From: Trema orientale | Taxonomy: Eukaryota > Streptophyta > Magnoliopsida > Rosales > Cannabaceae | NCBI GenBank assembly: GCA_002914845.1 | Contig: JXTC01000021.1 | Span: forward strand, 111,395-175,394 | Direction of reading: 5' to 3' | Length of the DNA stretch: 64,000 bases | In this document: piece by piece, positions 1 through 13,784 of the stretch | Position numbering within the stretch: position 1 is the first letter of the stretch | Layout of the letters: each line of letters begins with the position of its first letter | Program-made: the position numbers and the translations under genes | Notes under the pieces: model-generated | The model's database searches: none | Told to the model about the DNA's origin: nothing | What the model saw: the letters and a program-made list of their open reading frames with translations, nothing else

Positions 1-21
1 TATATATATATATATATGGGT

Positions 22-208
22 TTGGTTTAAATAGTTACAACAATATTTACCCATGGATGGTTACAATAGTTTAAGCCGTTAGATTTAATATCTTACGGTG
101 GTGATTAGGCCAAAAAAATTTAATGCTATTTATTACCATCAAAAAAATTTAATGCTATTTTTTAGTATCCATTCATGGTCACAAAAAAATTGTAACCATT
201 GAGAAGTC
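22..208. mobile_element. MITE with ~35-bp imperfect terminal inverted repeats, copy 1
   Basis: A 187-bp element embedded between (TA)n tracts. The left end (AATRGTTACAA...ACCCATGGATGG) is matched in inverted orientation by the right end (CCATTCATGGTCAC...TTGTAACCATT). A near-identical second copy lies at 46,798-47,002, which proves it is a dispersed repeat. It has no coding capacity, so it is a non-autonomous DNA transposon; the superfamily is not assigned. Confidence 0.65.
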
Positions 209-235
209 CTCCATATATATATATATACAAACCTG

Positions 236-3200
236 CAGCCCAAACATCATCAATACAATTCTTTTTGGGCCTTAAACTCTCTTCCTTTTGTATTGAGCCG
301 TGACCCTTTTTTTTTTTCTTCCTAATATATTCTTCACATATATATACAAGCTTAATCTTCACCACTACCTCTCGGGTTCTCTTGTCCTAGACTGAGACCA
401 AATTTTTAGTCCATTTCATCAACATCTCTTTATGCTCATCATCAACCCGAATCTAAGTTTCCGACTCTTTTATGCCATTTATTTTAATGCATATTACTTT
501 GCATGTTCACGTGTTTATAGGATTTAATCACTAAATATTGTCATATATCTAAATTCTCACAAAGACTCAAGTAATCTTGCATATATTTATTTTTAGGTCC
601 ATATATATTTCTTTACATACTTTAGGCCTAATAGTCACTTTATATCATTTTCTATCCAATAATTAGTATTCTACTATTTTTTATTATTCTATTATTTTTA
701 CATCACTTTACTATCATTCAATTACTTTTATATCATATTTAAATTAATTTATCATTTTCATACCACTTTTTCTACTAACTTGTACAACAAGTTTCTTTGC
801 ATGCAGTTTCTAACTTATGTACTTTAGTGATCTTTGGGCACTGAGCTACTCTCCACAANCCTTTCCCGTAAAATAATCAGTATTGCTGCCTTGAGTGCGA
901 TCGGTTACTTTACTCCCCTTTTAATTATTATGCGCATTTATTTAGTGATCAGTGTTGTTTTCTCTCGCAACCAGTCACATCGCTTTATTTAAATTTCAGT
1001 ACTTTAATTTCAGTTATGATAATATGGCTGGACTTATCACCTCGTAATTCTAACCACTTTAATTAATTAAAACTAGCATATGGACGGTATCACCTTCTTC
1101 AGTTTCTAACTATTTATTTTTCTGCACTTTATTTCTATTGCTAACTTCTAGTTGACACCATGATCAGTTTATTCGCCTCCGTCAACTTTTAATATTATTT
1201 TATTCCTGCTTACTCCTATGCACACTAAGTGAGTCATCCTTACAACTGCCAATCTTGTCGAGATACACAGGAAGAGTTGTTTTTATTGCGACCGCCTATC
1301 ATTTTTCGACACGTAGAAGTGTTGTAATGACCCTTTCTGCCGTGCGTTTTAATGTTCTAATTCAATTATCCTCTGCTTTGTTGTAATTAAGTACAGGTCA
1401 TACTAATTAATCCAGAGCATAACTCAGACCCCGAACAAAATTTATTTACTAATGTATGAAAGTGAATTTATTAAAATAATATTGTACACTAAAATTTTAA
1501 TGAAGAGGAAGAGTTATTTTGAAATAAATTAGTTTTTTTTCTCTCTACGTACCAAACCAGGGACAGAGCCAATATTTTGGTTTAGTGGGGGGGTTAGAAA
1601 TACATTTTTTCTATTTGGGGGCCCATTCTATATTTTGTCTATTTTGAGGGGGGGATTTTATACAAAATTTGAGTCTAAAATTCTAAATACATATAAATAT
1701 TTAGGTATTTTTCAAAAGAAAAATAAAATTGAATTGTGCTTGTTGTGCCTCCGTGCCTATACCAAACAATAATAGAGGAAAGATAATATTACTTTCTATC
1801 CTATACATTGTCTCTCCCTCTTAAGTTTTCCTTTCTTTCTACTTTCTTTCCTTTCCATTGTACCAAACAAAGTTATCCCAAAAAAAGAGAGGGAAAAAAA
1901 AAATCCCTTAAAATGTCACAAAGAGTGTTACCTGAGTTAGGGGTCTTATTGGATTGGACCGGGCGATTTTTTGTTTTTAAACCTTGTTTTCAGCTTTAAC
2001 AAAATTAAAAAAAAAAAACCTTTTTATACTATTAATTACACATCTAGACCTTTTTATATCATTGAATTATGGATACTTTTTGGCTTGTTAAGACGATCTA
2101 GAATATCCATTTGCATTTAGAAATTAAATATAATAAACTACATAATATTTGTGTGTATACGAGAGAAAAAAATTGATTAAAAAAAGAAACATAATTCAAA
2201 GTAGCATAATGTGATATTTAAAGGTTTACGGATCAAAAAGAGACAAAAGCATAACTTAGGAATCGTGAAATTTAAGACATTTCAGAATTTGTGTACCAGA
2301 ATGGGATGTTATTATTCAGGGACTAAAAATAAGATTAATATTTTAATTTTTGTTGTTTGAGCGGTTAATGTTGTTTTAAAATATTTTGTTATTCTTAATA
2401 ATTGATTTTGGTCATTCTAAAAAAAAAAAATTGATTTTGGAAAGTTTATGCTGTTTTCCCATGAACGAGCAACCTTCTTTTCATCTTCTACTTCATCCGA
2501 TACAATAATTTCAAGATCGAAAACTTTTTTGAAGTAAAATTTTCTTACCATGAACAATTAGATATGATGTGATAATAAAATATAAAAATACTTGCATTAC
2601 AGATTACAGTGCCGTTTTCTGATATATTTGTTCAGCTTCAGTAAGTTCGTGTTGTTTTATTATGTTTTTACCCTTCTCCATTGTCATTGTCGTTCATTTA
2701 TCTTGTTACATTGGTATCTTATGTTATTTTCGTTTCAACATTTTGTTGTCGTTTCTTGTAGTCTTGTCGTTTTGGATTATGTTGTGGTGTTTATGTCGTT
2801 CTCTTATTTTATTCTCTTTTATCTTTGCCTGTCATTGTTGTTGTGTTATGTCGTTTTCTTATGTTGTTGACAAGGTTTTTACTATTATTTTTAAAATTAT
2901 TTTCGTTTTTCTTTTCCGAAATAAACTATTTTCGTTTCTTGTCTTGTCTTTCTAGCCGTTTAATTTTTATTACAGTTTCTCTATTTCTCAGTGCTGCTTT
3001 TACATTTCTATCATTGCTTGTTGTTAACGTCGTTTATGATTACGTTGCTTTTGCTAAATCATAGGTGGGAGATCTGTGTCAGTTATAATAGCTTACCTCC
3101 TATGAAAAAATAAATAAATCTAAATTAGAGCACAGAAAATAACTCCTACGCATAATTATTAATTATATGGTCTAATTTTTCATCTGGGTTTTTGTCCAGA

Positions 3201-3244
3201 TATTAATTACCTTAAATTTTGTAATCTTCCACCAAAACATAAAG
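236..3244. other. Intergenic, AT-rich, no gene recognised
   Basis: No ORF here resembles a known protein. The stretch 2,590-3,060 is strongly T-rich on the plus strand, so its overlapping short ORFs are compositional. Two G-rich patches at 1,585-1,660 look like degenerate repeat sequence. There is one ambiguous base at 859. Confidence 0.6.
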
Positions 3245-3317
3245 GACTCCATGGCCCAATGGATAAGGCGCTAGTCTACGGAACTAGAGATTCTGGGTTC
3301 GATCCCCAGTGGAGTCG
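3245..3317 (+). tRNA. tRNA-Arg (anticodon ACG)
   Basis: A 73-nt cloverleaf. The acceptor stem GACTCCA pairs with TGGAGTC, followed by discriminator G. The anticodon stem CTAGT/ACTAG encloses loop CTACGGA with anticodon ACG. The T-arm contains GGTTCGATCC, the B box. It is intronless and lacks an encoded CCA, as expected of a nuclear tRNA gene. It reads arginine CGU codons, and more after A34-to-inosine editing. No other gene is close by. Confidence 0.96.
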
Positions 3318-5563
3318 CTAATTTGTTGAGAATGTGTACATAAATGATATGTTTCTTTTCATTTTTTTGGTGAAAAAATCGAGGTGAAGATATTGAACAA
3401 ACATGAATCACAGAAAAACAAAAATGAGTAGTACATAATTAATGTATAACATGCAAGATGCAACAATAATTGTGACCATAGAGCTTTTGGTTTTTGGAAA
3501 GATGATTGATGAAATGATATCACAAGTACGTAAATCATGATGTGATCGCTAATATATGGTTTGAACTATTCCCTTATTCGTTTTTGGTGATTAGGGCAAT
3601 ATGCATAATAAACTCCATTGATTACGTCAATTAAATTTACTTTCCATTGAAATTATCAGCCTTTTTTTTTTTTTTTTTTGTGTGGGTTCCCAACACATTG
3701 CTGTCGATTCCATCAAGTATCGCACCTTACTTTAATAAGGAAGATGTATCCAGTTCATATGTAGTCGGTAGATGTCTATGGTGAGGGGTACCTCTTTGGA
3801 GTATTGAAATTAATTTTTTAAAAAAATGTATGTCTTTATGTCACACAGTGTTGAAATGTTGTACTTTCTTTTATTTATGCAAATTCTTATTTGATTTTGT
3901 CTATAGTGTATTCAAAATTAGAGATATAATATTTAAAAATATACCATTACAAAATATTTATTGAGAAATAATAAACAAAATAAATGATCATATAATCATA
4001 AAAAAATTTTTTTGATTTGATAGGAAAATTACTTTATTTGGTGGGCATTACCTTAATTTGGTTGGACTAGAGATCTCATTCTATATGCTATTAATTTTAA
4101 AGCATTTGGCTACTAACACGTTATATAGTAGGGATAAATTTGTGAAAATATGAAGAGGAGTAGAAAGATCAAAACTCGCTATAGAGAGATGGTGGGTGGG
4201 AGGGAGAGGAGAGGTAAAGGGGTGACAAGTTTCTCGAGCCCACTAAATTTGTCAATATTTGAGTGAGTAGACAACCTTTTGAACAATGATTTGAAACATG
4301 TGATTTCATTCCTTTGTGCATATGGACTTATGAGAGGAAAAATTAGACAAAACATGGTACTTTAAGCTAAAAATTAGAGATATACGGTGTTGATTGGTTT
4401 TTGTTATTGTCATATGGCTTTATTTAGGAAAATGTCATTTTTTTATTCATCTTTTTCTCTCACTTTATCTTTTCGATCCAAAGAGTTGGGCTAAAGCTAA
4501 AGCAAAAAGAGGATGTGGACAGTGAAACCGACGAGCCATGAAAGCTTCGGAATCCTCCAAGCTCGTCAACAACACACACCCGAATTCGTACAGACTCAGT
4601 TTTGGATTGCCATGGAGTCGCTCTAATTTCCATGGATTCTGGGATTAGAGTTCCAAAAATATTGACTCCAATTAGGAGATTGCAGAGAGTTAGATTTGGG
4701 GGTTCGATTTCTTTTGAGCTGTGAATTTGTAATTTGAGTAACAAAGTTTTTTTGTCTTTTGATTGATCATCTAGGTTCAAAATCCTCCAAGCTTGTCTTT
4801 TGATATTTATGCTTAATTTTGAAGAAAATTGGTTTAGCTAGTTGTGGATCTGTTTTTTTCCCTTGTTTTTTACAGAACACTTACAACTTAATCAACTAAG
4901 CTAATGACTGTGATTCCTAATTATTGAATGTATCAATTCTAATACCCAGACTTAAGACTTGTTTTTTGCTTACTTCGAAACATTTGGACCGTGATGCCAA
5001 AAAAAGATAGGGAGTTCTTGGGAAAAAGTTGCATGAATTACTCCTTTTTGAAAACTTTTTATGTGTTGTTGCAGTTCATTATGTTTGGGTTAGTATTTTT
5101 TGCCCGAAGATGAAATTTTGTTATCATAGAATTCAAGTTGACACTATGGAAAAGTTTTTTAGAATTGACTTATTTTGCAATTTTCACATACTAACATGAA
5201 TTAGATGCTAGTTTCTTGAACATAGACCTTCCTTCCTCACCATCTATGGACCAAGATCTAAAAACCCATTAAAGATTTTTCGTCAGATTCACCTGTTTCT
5301 CTACGTTATATTGTTTCTTGATCCATCAACCATGGTTGCAGTGTACCAAGATTAATGTATGATCTTTATCTCTTCAAATTCTTATTTGTAAATACATATA
5401 TGTGGACAAGTTTATGAGTTTTTTTTTGTAATTGGGTTTTTGTCTGGATGAGATTTGTATATGAAAGAATTCGGATTCAGATATCCCTATATTTTGTCCT
5501 TGCAAGAGCTTGTATATATTAATAATTATATCCAATATAGAACGTGTGTTATGAATCTCCATT
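3318..5563. other. Intergenic, no gene recognised
   Basis: Mostly AT-rich. The interval about 4,470-4,760 is richer in GC than its surroundings and is open on the minus strand for about 106 codons, but the translation matches no family I recognise. It may be a fragment of a gene or transposon leader. Confidence 0.5.
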
Positions 5564-7960
5564 GCCAGATTAGTTAATTGTAACCATAAACTAGCCAGAA
5601 ATTAGAAATTAGATATCAATTTGGTAGTTAAAAGACTTGTAATCCAAATTAGAAACCAATAATCATTCTAATTAGTAACCAAAAACTAGAAACTAATAAC
5701 AATCAATTTTTCAGTGGTAACTAAAAATCGGTAACCAATTTCTAGTAATTAGAAACTAGTAACCAATTTCTAGTTACTAGTCCCTTGTATTAGTATTATT
5801 AGTAACGAATAACTAGGCATCAATAAGAAAACTAATAACTAGTAACCTTTGAGAGGAACTCGTAAATAATAACCAAATTGGTAGCTTCTAATCAGAGTAG
5901 TCAACAATCACATTGAATAACCAAATAGATTACCAACAGTAACTAGTTACCGGTCTTAAAACTCAAGTAACTAACAAATTAGCGTTCTAAAAACCTAAAA
6001 ATACTTATTTGTTAAATTCTTATGATGAAATAATACTAATTTGATAAGGTATTTTTTATTTATTTATTACTATGAATATGCATAAAGTGAAGAAAGATAG
6101 CTTTTCTTTTGTGTTAGTACCAGTTTGGAAACTAGTAACTAGTTTTCAGTCACTAATCTTATCACTAATGCAGTAACAAGTCACAAAAAAAAAAAAAAAG
6201 AAACGAAATAGGGAAAAAAAAAAGAAAAAAGAGTTTGTGGACGTGTCTCTTCCAAAAAAAATAAAAAGAAAATAGAATTAAATCAATAACTAGAAACCAA
6301 TAATCATTGCCAAATTAGTTAATTGTAACTAGAAACTAGAAAGTAGAGATCGATTTAGTAGTTACAAGACTTGTAATCAAAATTAGAGAAACTAAAAACC
6401 AGTAATCAATCCAATTAGTGACCAAAAACTAGAAACCAGTAGCAATCATATGGCAATCAGAAACTGGTAACCCATTTTTAGTAACTAGTAACCAGTTCTC
6501 AGTCACCAATCTTATCATCAATCTAGTCACTAATATGGTAACTAGTCATACAAAAAATGAAAAAATGAAACAAAATAGGAGAAAAAAAAAAGGGAGTTCA
6601 TGGGTGTGGCTCTTCCAAAAAAAATGAAAGGGAAAAAAATTAAATCAATAACTAGAAACCAGTAACAGTTGCCAAATTAGTTAATTGTAATAAGAAACTA
6701 AAAAGTGGAAAGTACAGACCAATATAGTAGTTACAAGACTTATAATGAAAATTAGAAAAACTAAAAACTAGTAACTAATCCAATTAGTGACCAAAAACTA
6801 GAAACTAATAACATTCAAGTGGTAACTAGCAACTAGTAATCAATTTCTAGTAACTAGTAACCAGTTCTCAGTCACTAATCTTATTACCAATCTGGTCACT
6901 AATATGGTAACTAGTTATACAAAAAATGAAAAAAATGAAACAAAATAGGAAAAAAAAAAAGAGAGAAAGGAGTTTGTGGATGTGGCTCTTACGGAAAAAA
7001 AAATCAAAAAGAAAAAAGAATCAAATCAATAACTAGAAACCGGTAACCATTACCAAATTAGTTAGTTATAATCAGAAACTAGTATATGGAAACTATAGAC
7101 CAATTTGGTAGTTATAAGACTTGTTATCCCAATTAGAGAAAGTAGAATCTAGTAACCAATCTAATTGGTAACGAAAAGCTAGAAACTGGTAACAATCAAG
7201 TTTATAGTGGTATGGTAACCAATTTCTATTAATTAGTAACTAGTTTCCAGTCACCAATATTATTACTCATCTGGTCACTAATGTGGTAACTAGTCACACA
7301 AAAAAAAAAAAAGAAAAAAAAACAAAATAAGAAAAAAAAGGGAGTTTGTGGGTATGACTCTTCTAAAAAGAAAGGAAAAAAGAATTAAATCAATAACTAG
7401 AAACCAGTAACTATTGCCAAATTATTTAATTGTAACCAGAAATTAGAAACTAGAAACTAATTTGGTAATTACAAAACTTGTAATCTAAATTAGAGAAACT
7501 AGAAACCAGTAACCAATCTAATTGATAACCAAAAACTAAAAACTAGTAACAATCAAGTTTATAGTGGTAACTAGAAACCGATAACCAATTTCTAGTAACT
7601 AGTTTCGTATATTAGTATTACTAGTAAGGAAATCAATAATTAGTAACATTTGAGGGATTCGTAAACAGTAACCAAATTAGTAACTTGTAATCAGAGTAAT
7701 GAATGACCATATTGAATAATGGTAACTAGACCTATTACCAATGGTAACTAACTACCAGTTTAATAATTTGAAATTAGTAACCAATCATCATTCTGAAAAT
7801 CAGTAGCTTATCACTATTTTAGAGATTTTATCTTTTTTTTTTCCAACTTATTTCCAATCTCCAATTTTAGTACCAATGTGATCACTATTATGGTAATTAG
7901 TCACAAAAAATGAAACTAAACAGGAAAAAAAAAGAAAAAAATTTGTGGGTGTGGCTCGTC
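5564..7960. repeat. Tandem satellite, ~365-bp units rich in CTAGTAAC motifs
   Basis: The landmark GCCAAATTAGTTAATTGTAA or a close variant recurs at about 5,564, 6,309, 6,671, 7,052 and 7,416. That gives spacings of 745, 362, 381 and 364 bp. Each unit carries many copies of (C)TAGTAAC(Y)AG, an A-rich block and a conserved GTGGCTCTTCC-like segment. The 745-bp interval and the last unit share an extra block (AATCAGAGTARTSAAYRA...), which suggests a higher-order unit with internal deletions. There is no coding capacity. A short related patch lies at 53,300-53,410. Confidence 0.8.
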
Positions 7961-8275
7961 TAGAAAAAAATTGAAAAGAAAAAAGAATTAAAATATAATA
8001 AAAAGAAAGGATTAAATGGGAAAAAGAACTAAATTATAAAAGGAAAGAAAGTTAAAAAAAATGGAAGAGCAAGGTTAAAAGGGGAAAAAAAATTTTAAAA
8101 AAAAAGAGAGAAAAGAAAAAAGAAAAAGTATTAAAATATAGTAAAAGGAAAGGGAAAAAATAGGGAAAAGAACTAAATCAAAAAAGGAAAGAAAATGGAA
8201 GAACAAAGTTAAAGAGAAAAAAATTAAAAAATAAAAGAGAAAAGAAAAAGGAAAATTTAAAAAGGAAGCATAAAA
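7915..8275 (+). repeat. Polypurine tract
   Basis: About 360 bp in which the plus strand is almost wholly A and G, with AAAGRRAAA words repeated throughout. It directly follows the satellite array and may be a derived part of its A-rich block. No gene. Confidence 0.6.
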
Positions 8276-8727
8276 AAATGTTGGAGTTCGAACTAATGAC
8301 TTAATGGAAGAGTCAAAGCTGAACCACTAAAACAATTTATCTTGCTGTTATATGTCAAGTTTTTTAAATATATAAAGGAATTTATGTTTTTATCTTTGTT
8401 TTGCAAAAATGACAACAGCATACCGTATGTAGATTAAATTATTTTGGAGCACCGTGTAATTGTAATTCTTTTTCTTTTTTACGGTAGATACCTTAGAATC
8501 TCCTTATGAGACAGTCTTTTGGGACAGCAGATTTCAGTCCAGTTGCTAAAAATACCTTTCAACTACGGATAATGTAATAATTTTGCAATTAAGTCTCTAT
8601 TAAACTCTTTCTAGTTAGATCTAATTTTTTCTTCTAACAGATATTAGTAGCCAAAAAGGTGAAGAGCTCTTGTTAGCTTGCTACCATCGTTCTTTAATAT
8701 AGTAGATCAACTGTGTCAATCTCTACT

Positions 8728-11232
8728 ATCTCATGGAGTAGCAATTGGGACAATTTGATTGAAGAACACACATATAGAGATTATAAGAGAATGGCTGATA
8801 TTTTAGTGTCCTAAAAGATGTACCCTATTTTTGTTTAATTATCTTTGTAGTTTTACATTCAATATTTTAACTGATTAGAAGATTAACTAATATTTCCGGA
8901 CATTTAACGATTAAGGAAAAAACGTATTTTTTTTAAATTCGCTTGTTAATTAAAAAAAAAAAATCACCAATCTCCCATATATCGCTATAAGTTAATGTGT
9001 GTGAAATTAAACATGAAAAACCGAAGTAGTAGTGATCATCTGAGAGATTGATACTGACTCTCATAGTCTCATTCATCCAAAGAATTGAAAAAAGAGGAAC
9101 TAGTATAAATATTCCAATAAAGCTGCTCTTACTTTCTGACCTGTAACTGCTTGTAGTCAATTATGCATGCATGTGTCCACCGGAAGTTAGTCTTTTCATT
9201 TTTCGTTTTATTTTGTTTTGTTTTGTTTTGTTTTTTTATTTGTTGGTTAATCAAACGAAAAAAAGTCAAAATATCATTTATAGTTAGACTTTTAGATTCT
9301 TGAATATGTTGTCTTCATTTCCTATGACGTATGCATTATGAAACAAATATGAGATCATCATGAAAACGAACAAGGATTTCGTCATTCCCATGATAGACCA
9401 AATTATCTATGTTCCATCTAGTACTGGGAACACTTACTTATATATATATACAATATTTTAGATCATTTTAAACCATATAAGTTTCAATAATTTAGTCCAT
9501 GAAAAATAATTTAAAATCACGTCACAATTTTTTGTACACTTTTTTGGAAAATTAGAGTGTGCATTTTCTTTTTCACTTCGTTTTAATAAATAGTTGAGTA
9601 TATTTATTTTTATATATGATAAATCTATTTATATACTAATTGTAGTTTATGTGTTGAGTATATTAATTTTCATAGTACTAATATATCAATCATTTTATCA
9701 CGGCATTTAAAAAGCGTATACTTACTTAAATTAGGCCCAAAACTCAGTTATTATTGCTACAAAGCGCTTTTTATTTTTTTAAATAAAATAAGTGCTCCTT
9801 GTATTACTCTTAATTTATGAAATGAAATAAATGTAAGCCTGCTTTTTGCTATCCAAGCAACAATTATGTTTTGTACTAGAAATGTTGTAGCCAAAACTTC
9901 ATATTGCTAGTAGTTTTCCTTGTGATATGTTTGACTTTTAATTGAAAGAATTTATCTATTGTATTGCTAAAGTTGTAGCAACTAAATATGACTTTTTGCC
10001 GACATAAATAAAATTTCATTTGTTCATTGACAAGTATATGGCAGTACTAAAAGGTAAATTAAATGCAGTGTGTTAGTTAATATTTGATATGTTTAACAGT
10101 GAAAAAGAAGGCGCACACGGTTATATAGAAGAGAAGAGAAGTACTCAAAGTATTTTTTTTTTTGACAAGACCAAAGCTTTATGTTTATTATGTGTATATA
10201 TTGAATATGAATCGTGCTTTGACACGTGACTCATGCGACTCAATAAGATTTGTTCTTTGTGGCAAAATCTTCTTTATTAATTACGCTCACACCAACAATA
10301 CTGTTCTAAGAGCACCAGCAATTCACCATTAACTTGGTGTTTGTGTTTCCTTGCCTCGTCAATAATTGTCAATAGTCCATACCTACCATATAGTCTGCAT
10401 CTTTTTTTACTATTCAATTTTTCTAGACCTGTTTGGCATAATTTTTAAATATCTGTTCTTTAGCTCAAAAATTATTTTTAAGAATTTTTGAATGAAATTT
10501 TTAAAAAACCTTTTTAAGAAAATATTGACCCACCGTTCTTTTAGAAAGATCTACTCGTATTTTTACTTTAAAAACCCAAACAAGCTTTCTATATCACGCA
10601 ATTGGAATGTGTGAAACTTATATAAATATTATTTGAGTGATATTAGCGGCACACTACTTTTGAATTTATAAAGAACCCCACATTTCTAATAATTATGGTA
10701 TTAAAGCACTACTTGTGTAAACAATTTTATACTTACCCTTATCCTTTAACCATGTCCACATTAAAAAGCTATCTATTTTCATTGACAGCAATAGCCGTAA
10801 TATTGATTAATGGTTGTCAAAGTTAATGGCTAGGGGATATCTATTTTCAGACGTTTCTTATGATTAATTTATCAAATGTCCTTTATAATGTTACTTAGCT
10901 TAAGCTAAAAACAAAGATATTGGCTGAAACCTCTTAATGCTTAAGAAAGTTCTGATATATGGATTACAAACGACAAACTTTGTTAGTTCGATAATAGTAT
11001 ATACTGGCTGCATTTTGAGATAAAAATTAACCTAAACCAAGAGTGAAATGGAGGAGAACAAGAACAACAAACTAATATAGAGGCCACATTCTAGTGGTAC
11101 CATACCCAAGTTAAGGCCACATCAACCCGCTGTGGCCTTCAGTTCATACTTCAATAGCCCCAACTTGTGGTACCATAACCTAAATCAAGCATTTAGCCTG
11201 TAACGGCCTCGTGACAATAGCAGCAACTTGTC
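8728..11232. repeat. Segmental duplication, upstream copy A
   Basis: Collinear but diverged from copy B (11,558-15,880). Matching landmarks in the same order are: GGGACAATTTGATTGAAGA (8,747) with GGGACAACTTGATTGAAGA (11,577); CCTATGACGTATGCA (9,321) with CCCATGACGTATGCA (12,658); GTGACTCATGCGACTC (10,226) with GTGACTCATCTGACTC (13,876); and the UGT 5' end (11,048) with the live UGT (15,702). No other gene lies in this interval. A small MITE-like segment may occupy about 10,425-10,585 (CTGTTTGG...CCAAACAAG). Confidence 0.7.
11048..11232 (+). pseudogene. UDP-glycosyltransferase 5' fragment (UGT74-like)
   Basis: The sequence from the ATG at 11,048 matches the first ~180 bp of the intact UGT at 15,702. 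The shared stretch AGAGGCCAYATTCTAGTGGT covers the conserved start of the N-terminal domain. It is broken by an in-frame TAG at 11,078 (codon 11), by changes in the PGQGH segment, and by an insertion of about 60 bp around 11,122-11,180 that partly repeats the ACCATAACC word. No downstream half or second exon follows. It is therefore a decayed remnant of an upstream tandem copy. Confidence 0.85.
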
Positions 11233-13655
11233 TTTTTAAAAAAAATATCATACTTCAATCAAGAAAATATGAAAATGGTGGATGTCAGTGGTGTCAGGTT
11301 ATGATTTTTTTTTTTCTTTTAATGTGAGATTCAAATTTGATTACCACTAGAATATGACTTGCAACCACAAGAATACAAATATTTAAGAAATGAAGTTAAA
11401 AAAGTAAAACTGAATATAATTAATACTCAAGTCTGGCAATTGGAATAATGAATGAGGTGATTATTTATTAAATAAGATTTTGACACCTAATTATTAGATT
11501 GGTACTCTTCGGTTACGATGAGTGCCAAACATTTGGTACTTGAACTTCCCTATGTGGAGCATCTCTCCGACTAATGGGGACAACTTGATTGAAGATCATA
11601 AATTTGCATATATTTAAAACGGGCTCCTCAAGGAATAATATTAATAAAAACTAAAAAACTTCAACTACAATACAAGAATAGAGGATTATAATTTCATACT
11701 CTTAAAAAAAAAAACGAAAAATGAATCACAAACACAATAATAATAAGATTGTAGACTACCATAATTTTCCAAGAGAAGAGGATAACAAGGACCACTAGCA
11801 AACTAATTGCCTTTATTTATTACTGGACTGCATTCTTGGTGGATAGAGTACTATGATTCCAATACCAAATGAGATCCACGCCCGCTGAACAAGAAAACTA
11901 ACTTATCCGCATTACATATCTAAATTCAAAGAAAAAATTCTCAAATTTAAGACCTAGTAAACGGAGTGAAAAACCAACACAGATAAAAAATATGGAGGTA
12001 TTATAACCAGATCTAAATATAGACTTATTATAAAAATAAAGAAATAAAAAATAAAAAACTCATCATCTCCAAAAGAGACCAAAGAGGAGAAGCGATGAGG
12101 AGGAGAGGCCGAATAAGGAGATCAAAGCACTCCATCTCCGACCCCTTATGAAAGCATCCTACAACGATTTTTTTGAGAGAAAAAAAAAAGAGGCTATGGT
12201 TTTTTTTGTCTCGTCTCAGTTCGCACCTTTATTTCTGTGTATATAATTTTATTTTTAGTCTGTCAAGAAGTTAAAAGTATCCGAAATTAATTGAGAGAAC
12301 CCAATGTAGTATTAATCATTTGAGAGAGTAATACAGTACTGTAATAGTACCCTCAATCATCGTGAGAATTGAAAACATATTATTAGTTGTCCAATATTAG
12401 CGCTTGTTCTCTTACTCTTTGGCTTTGTAAATTATTGCAGCCAAATATATGTGTCTACTCAAAGCTTGGTTTTCTTCATGTTTGGCCACCTAATATATTT
12501 ATATATATATATATATGTGTATATATATATATATATATATAATTCTTCACCTTATACAGAAATTTCATATACGAAACGCGTCAAAATATCTCGTGTTAGA
12601 CTTCTAGTCTTGGCAGTAGGCCCTTGACTAAATTATCTCAAACTATTAAAGTCTGTTCCCATGACGTATGCAAGTGCAACAAATATGAGGTCATCAAAAA
12701 CCAAGATTCGCATGATATAACAAATTGTCTATTTTGGGATGTTCCACGTGCTTTTGATTATGATCTCATAAAATCCTTATATTCAATTTGTTTGTTGTGA
12801 AAAAGGAAGGCTTCCCTTGGAAATAAAAGAAGAAAAGTAGCTTAATTACTTTTTAATGCGTTGTATGGTAGAATGAATATGAAATTGTAAATAATCAAAC
12901 ACAAAATCTAGATGATCATTCATACAAAATTGATATATTAGGATTCATTAAGTATATTCGAGTTCATGATATATATAATCTGAAAATAAACCGAAGGCAA
13001 AATGATTATCTGAGAGTTTGGTTTTCCATACAATCTAATCTCTAAAACACTCTGATGGAATTCTCTATAACTCTAATATTTTCTTTAAGTAGTCTATTGT
13101 TAGGTATCCATCACACCCAACTGTATGACTAACAAGGTATCCACATTAGTATCCATACCTAGTTGGATGTCCTAACCCATCTTTAATTAAATTACTAATT
13201 AGGTCTGTTTAAGAATAATATAGTCCAATACAATTGTCCAAAATATGTGACCCACTATAATTAAGAAATATATTTTCCTGACATTATAGGTATAATATAT
13301 AAGTGTACTGAGGAAAATTATACAATCAACTCTTATGAGTTTTCTCTTTTTTTAATTTTATCAAAAAAAACTGTATTTTGAGAAATTACAATCCATCTTA
13401 TTTTTATTGAATCAATATACAAATTAAATCTCTATTAATAATAAAACACAAAAACTTAACCAAATAAATATTAAAATTGTAACAAAAGAAGATAAACACT
13501 CATGATTTATGTTATATTTAACTACTTAAAAAGAAGCAACCTTTTATCGTGTTCGTTTTAGCTTTAGGTTTATATGTGGTGATTGGGGATAATTAAATTA
13601 ATTTGCGCTTTTATTCACTAATTAATTAGATGGGTTGATCAGGAGGAATTGTGAA

Positions 13656-13784
13656 CCCCCCCCCCCCCCCCCCCCACTTTTTTTTTTTTTTTTTTCCCCC
13701 CCCCCCCCCCCCCCCCCCCCTTTTTTTTTTTTTTTCCCCCCCTCCCCCCCCCCCCCAATTTTTTTTTTTTTTTTTTTGGGGGGG
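13656..13784. repeat. Poly-C / poly-T / poly-G homopolymer block
   Basis: About 130 bp made almost only of alternating runs: C(~20), T(~18), C(~24), T(~15), C(~20), T(~20), then G(7). The minus strand is open here only because of composition. Such alternating long homopolymers are hard to sequence, so an assembly or base-calling artefact is a serious possibility. Confidence 0.8.

Noticed and set aside
2592-3064. Three overlapping hydrophobic ORFs (possible membrane proteins)
   Set aside because: All come from a T-rich stretch that encodes Phe/Leu/Val in every frame; they are compositional artefacts.
4460-4780. 106-residue minus-strand ORF as a gene
   Set aside because: GC-richer and open, but lacks recognisable similarity, splice context or a partner exon.
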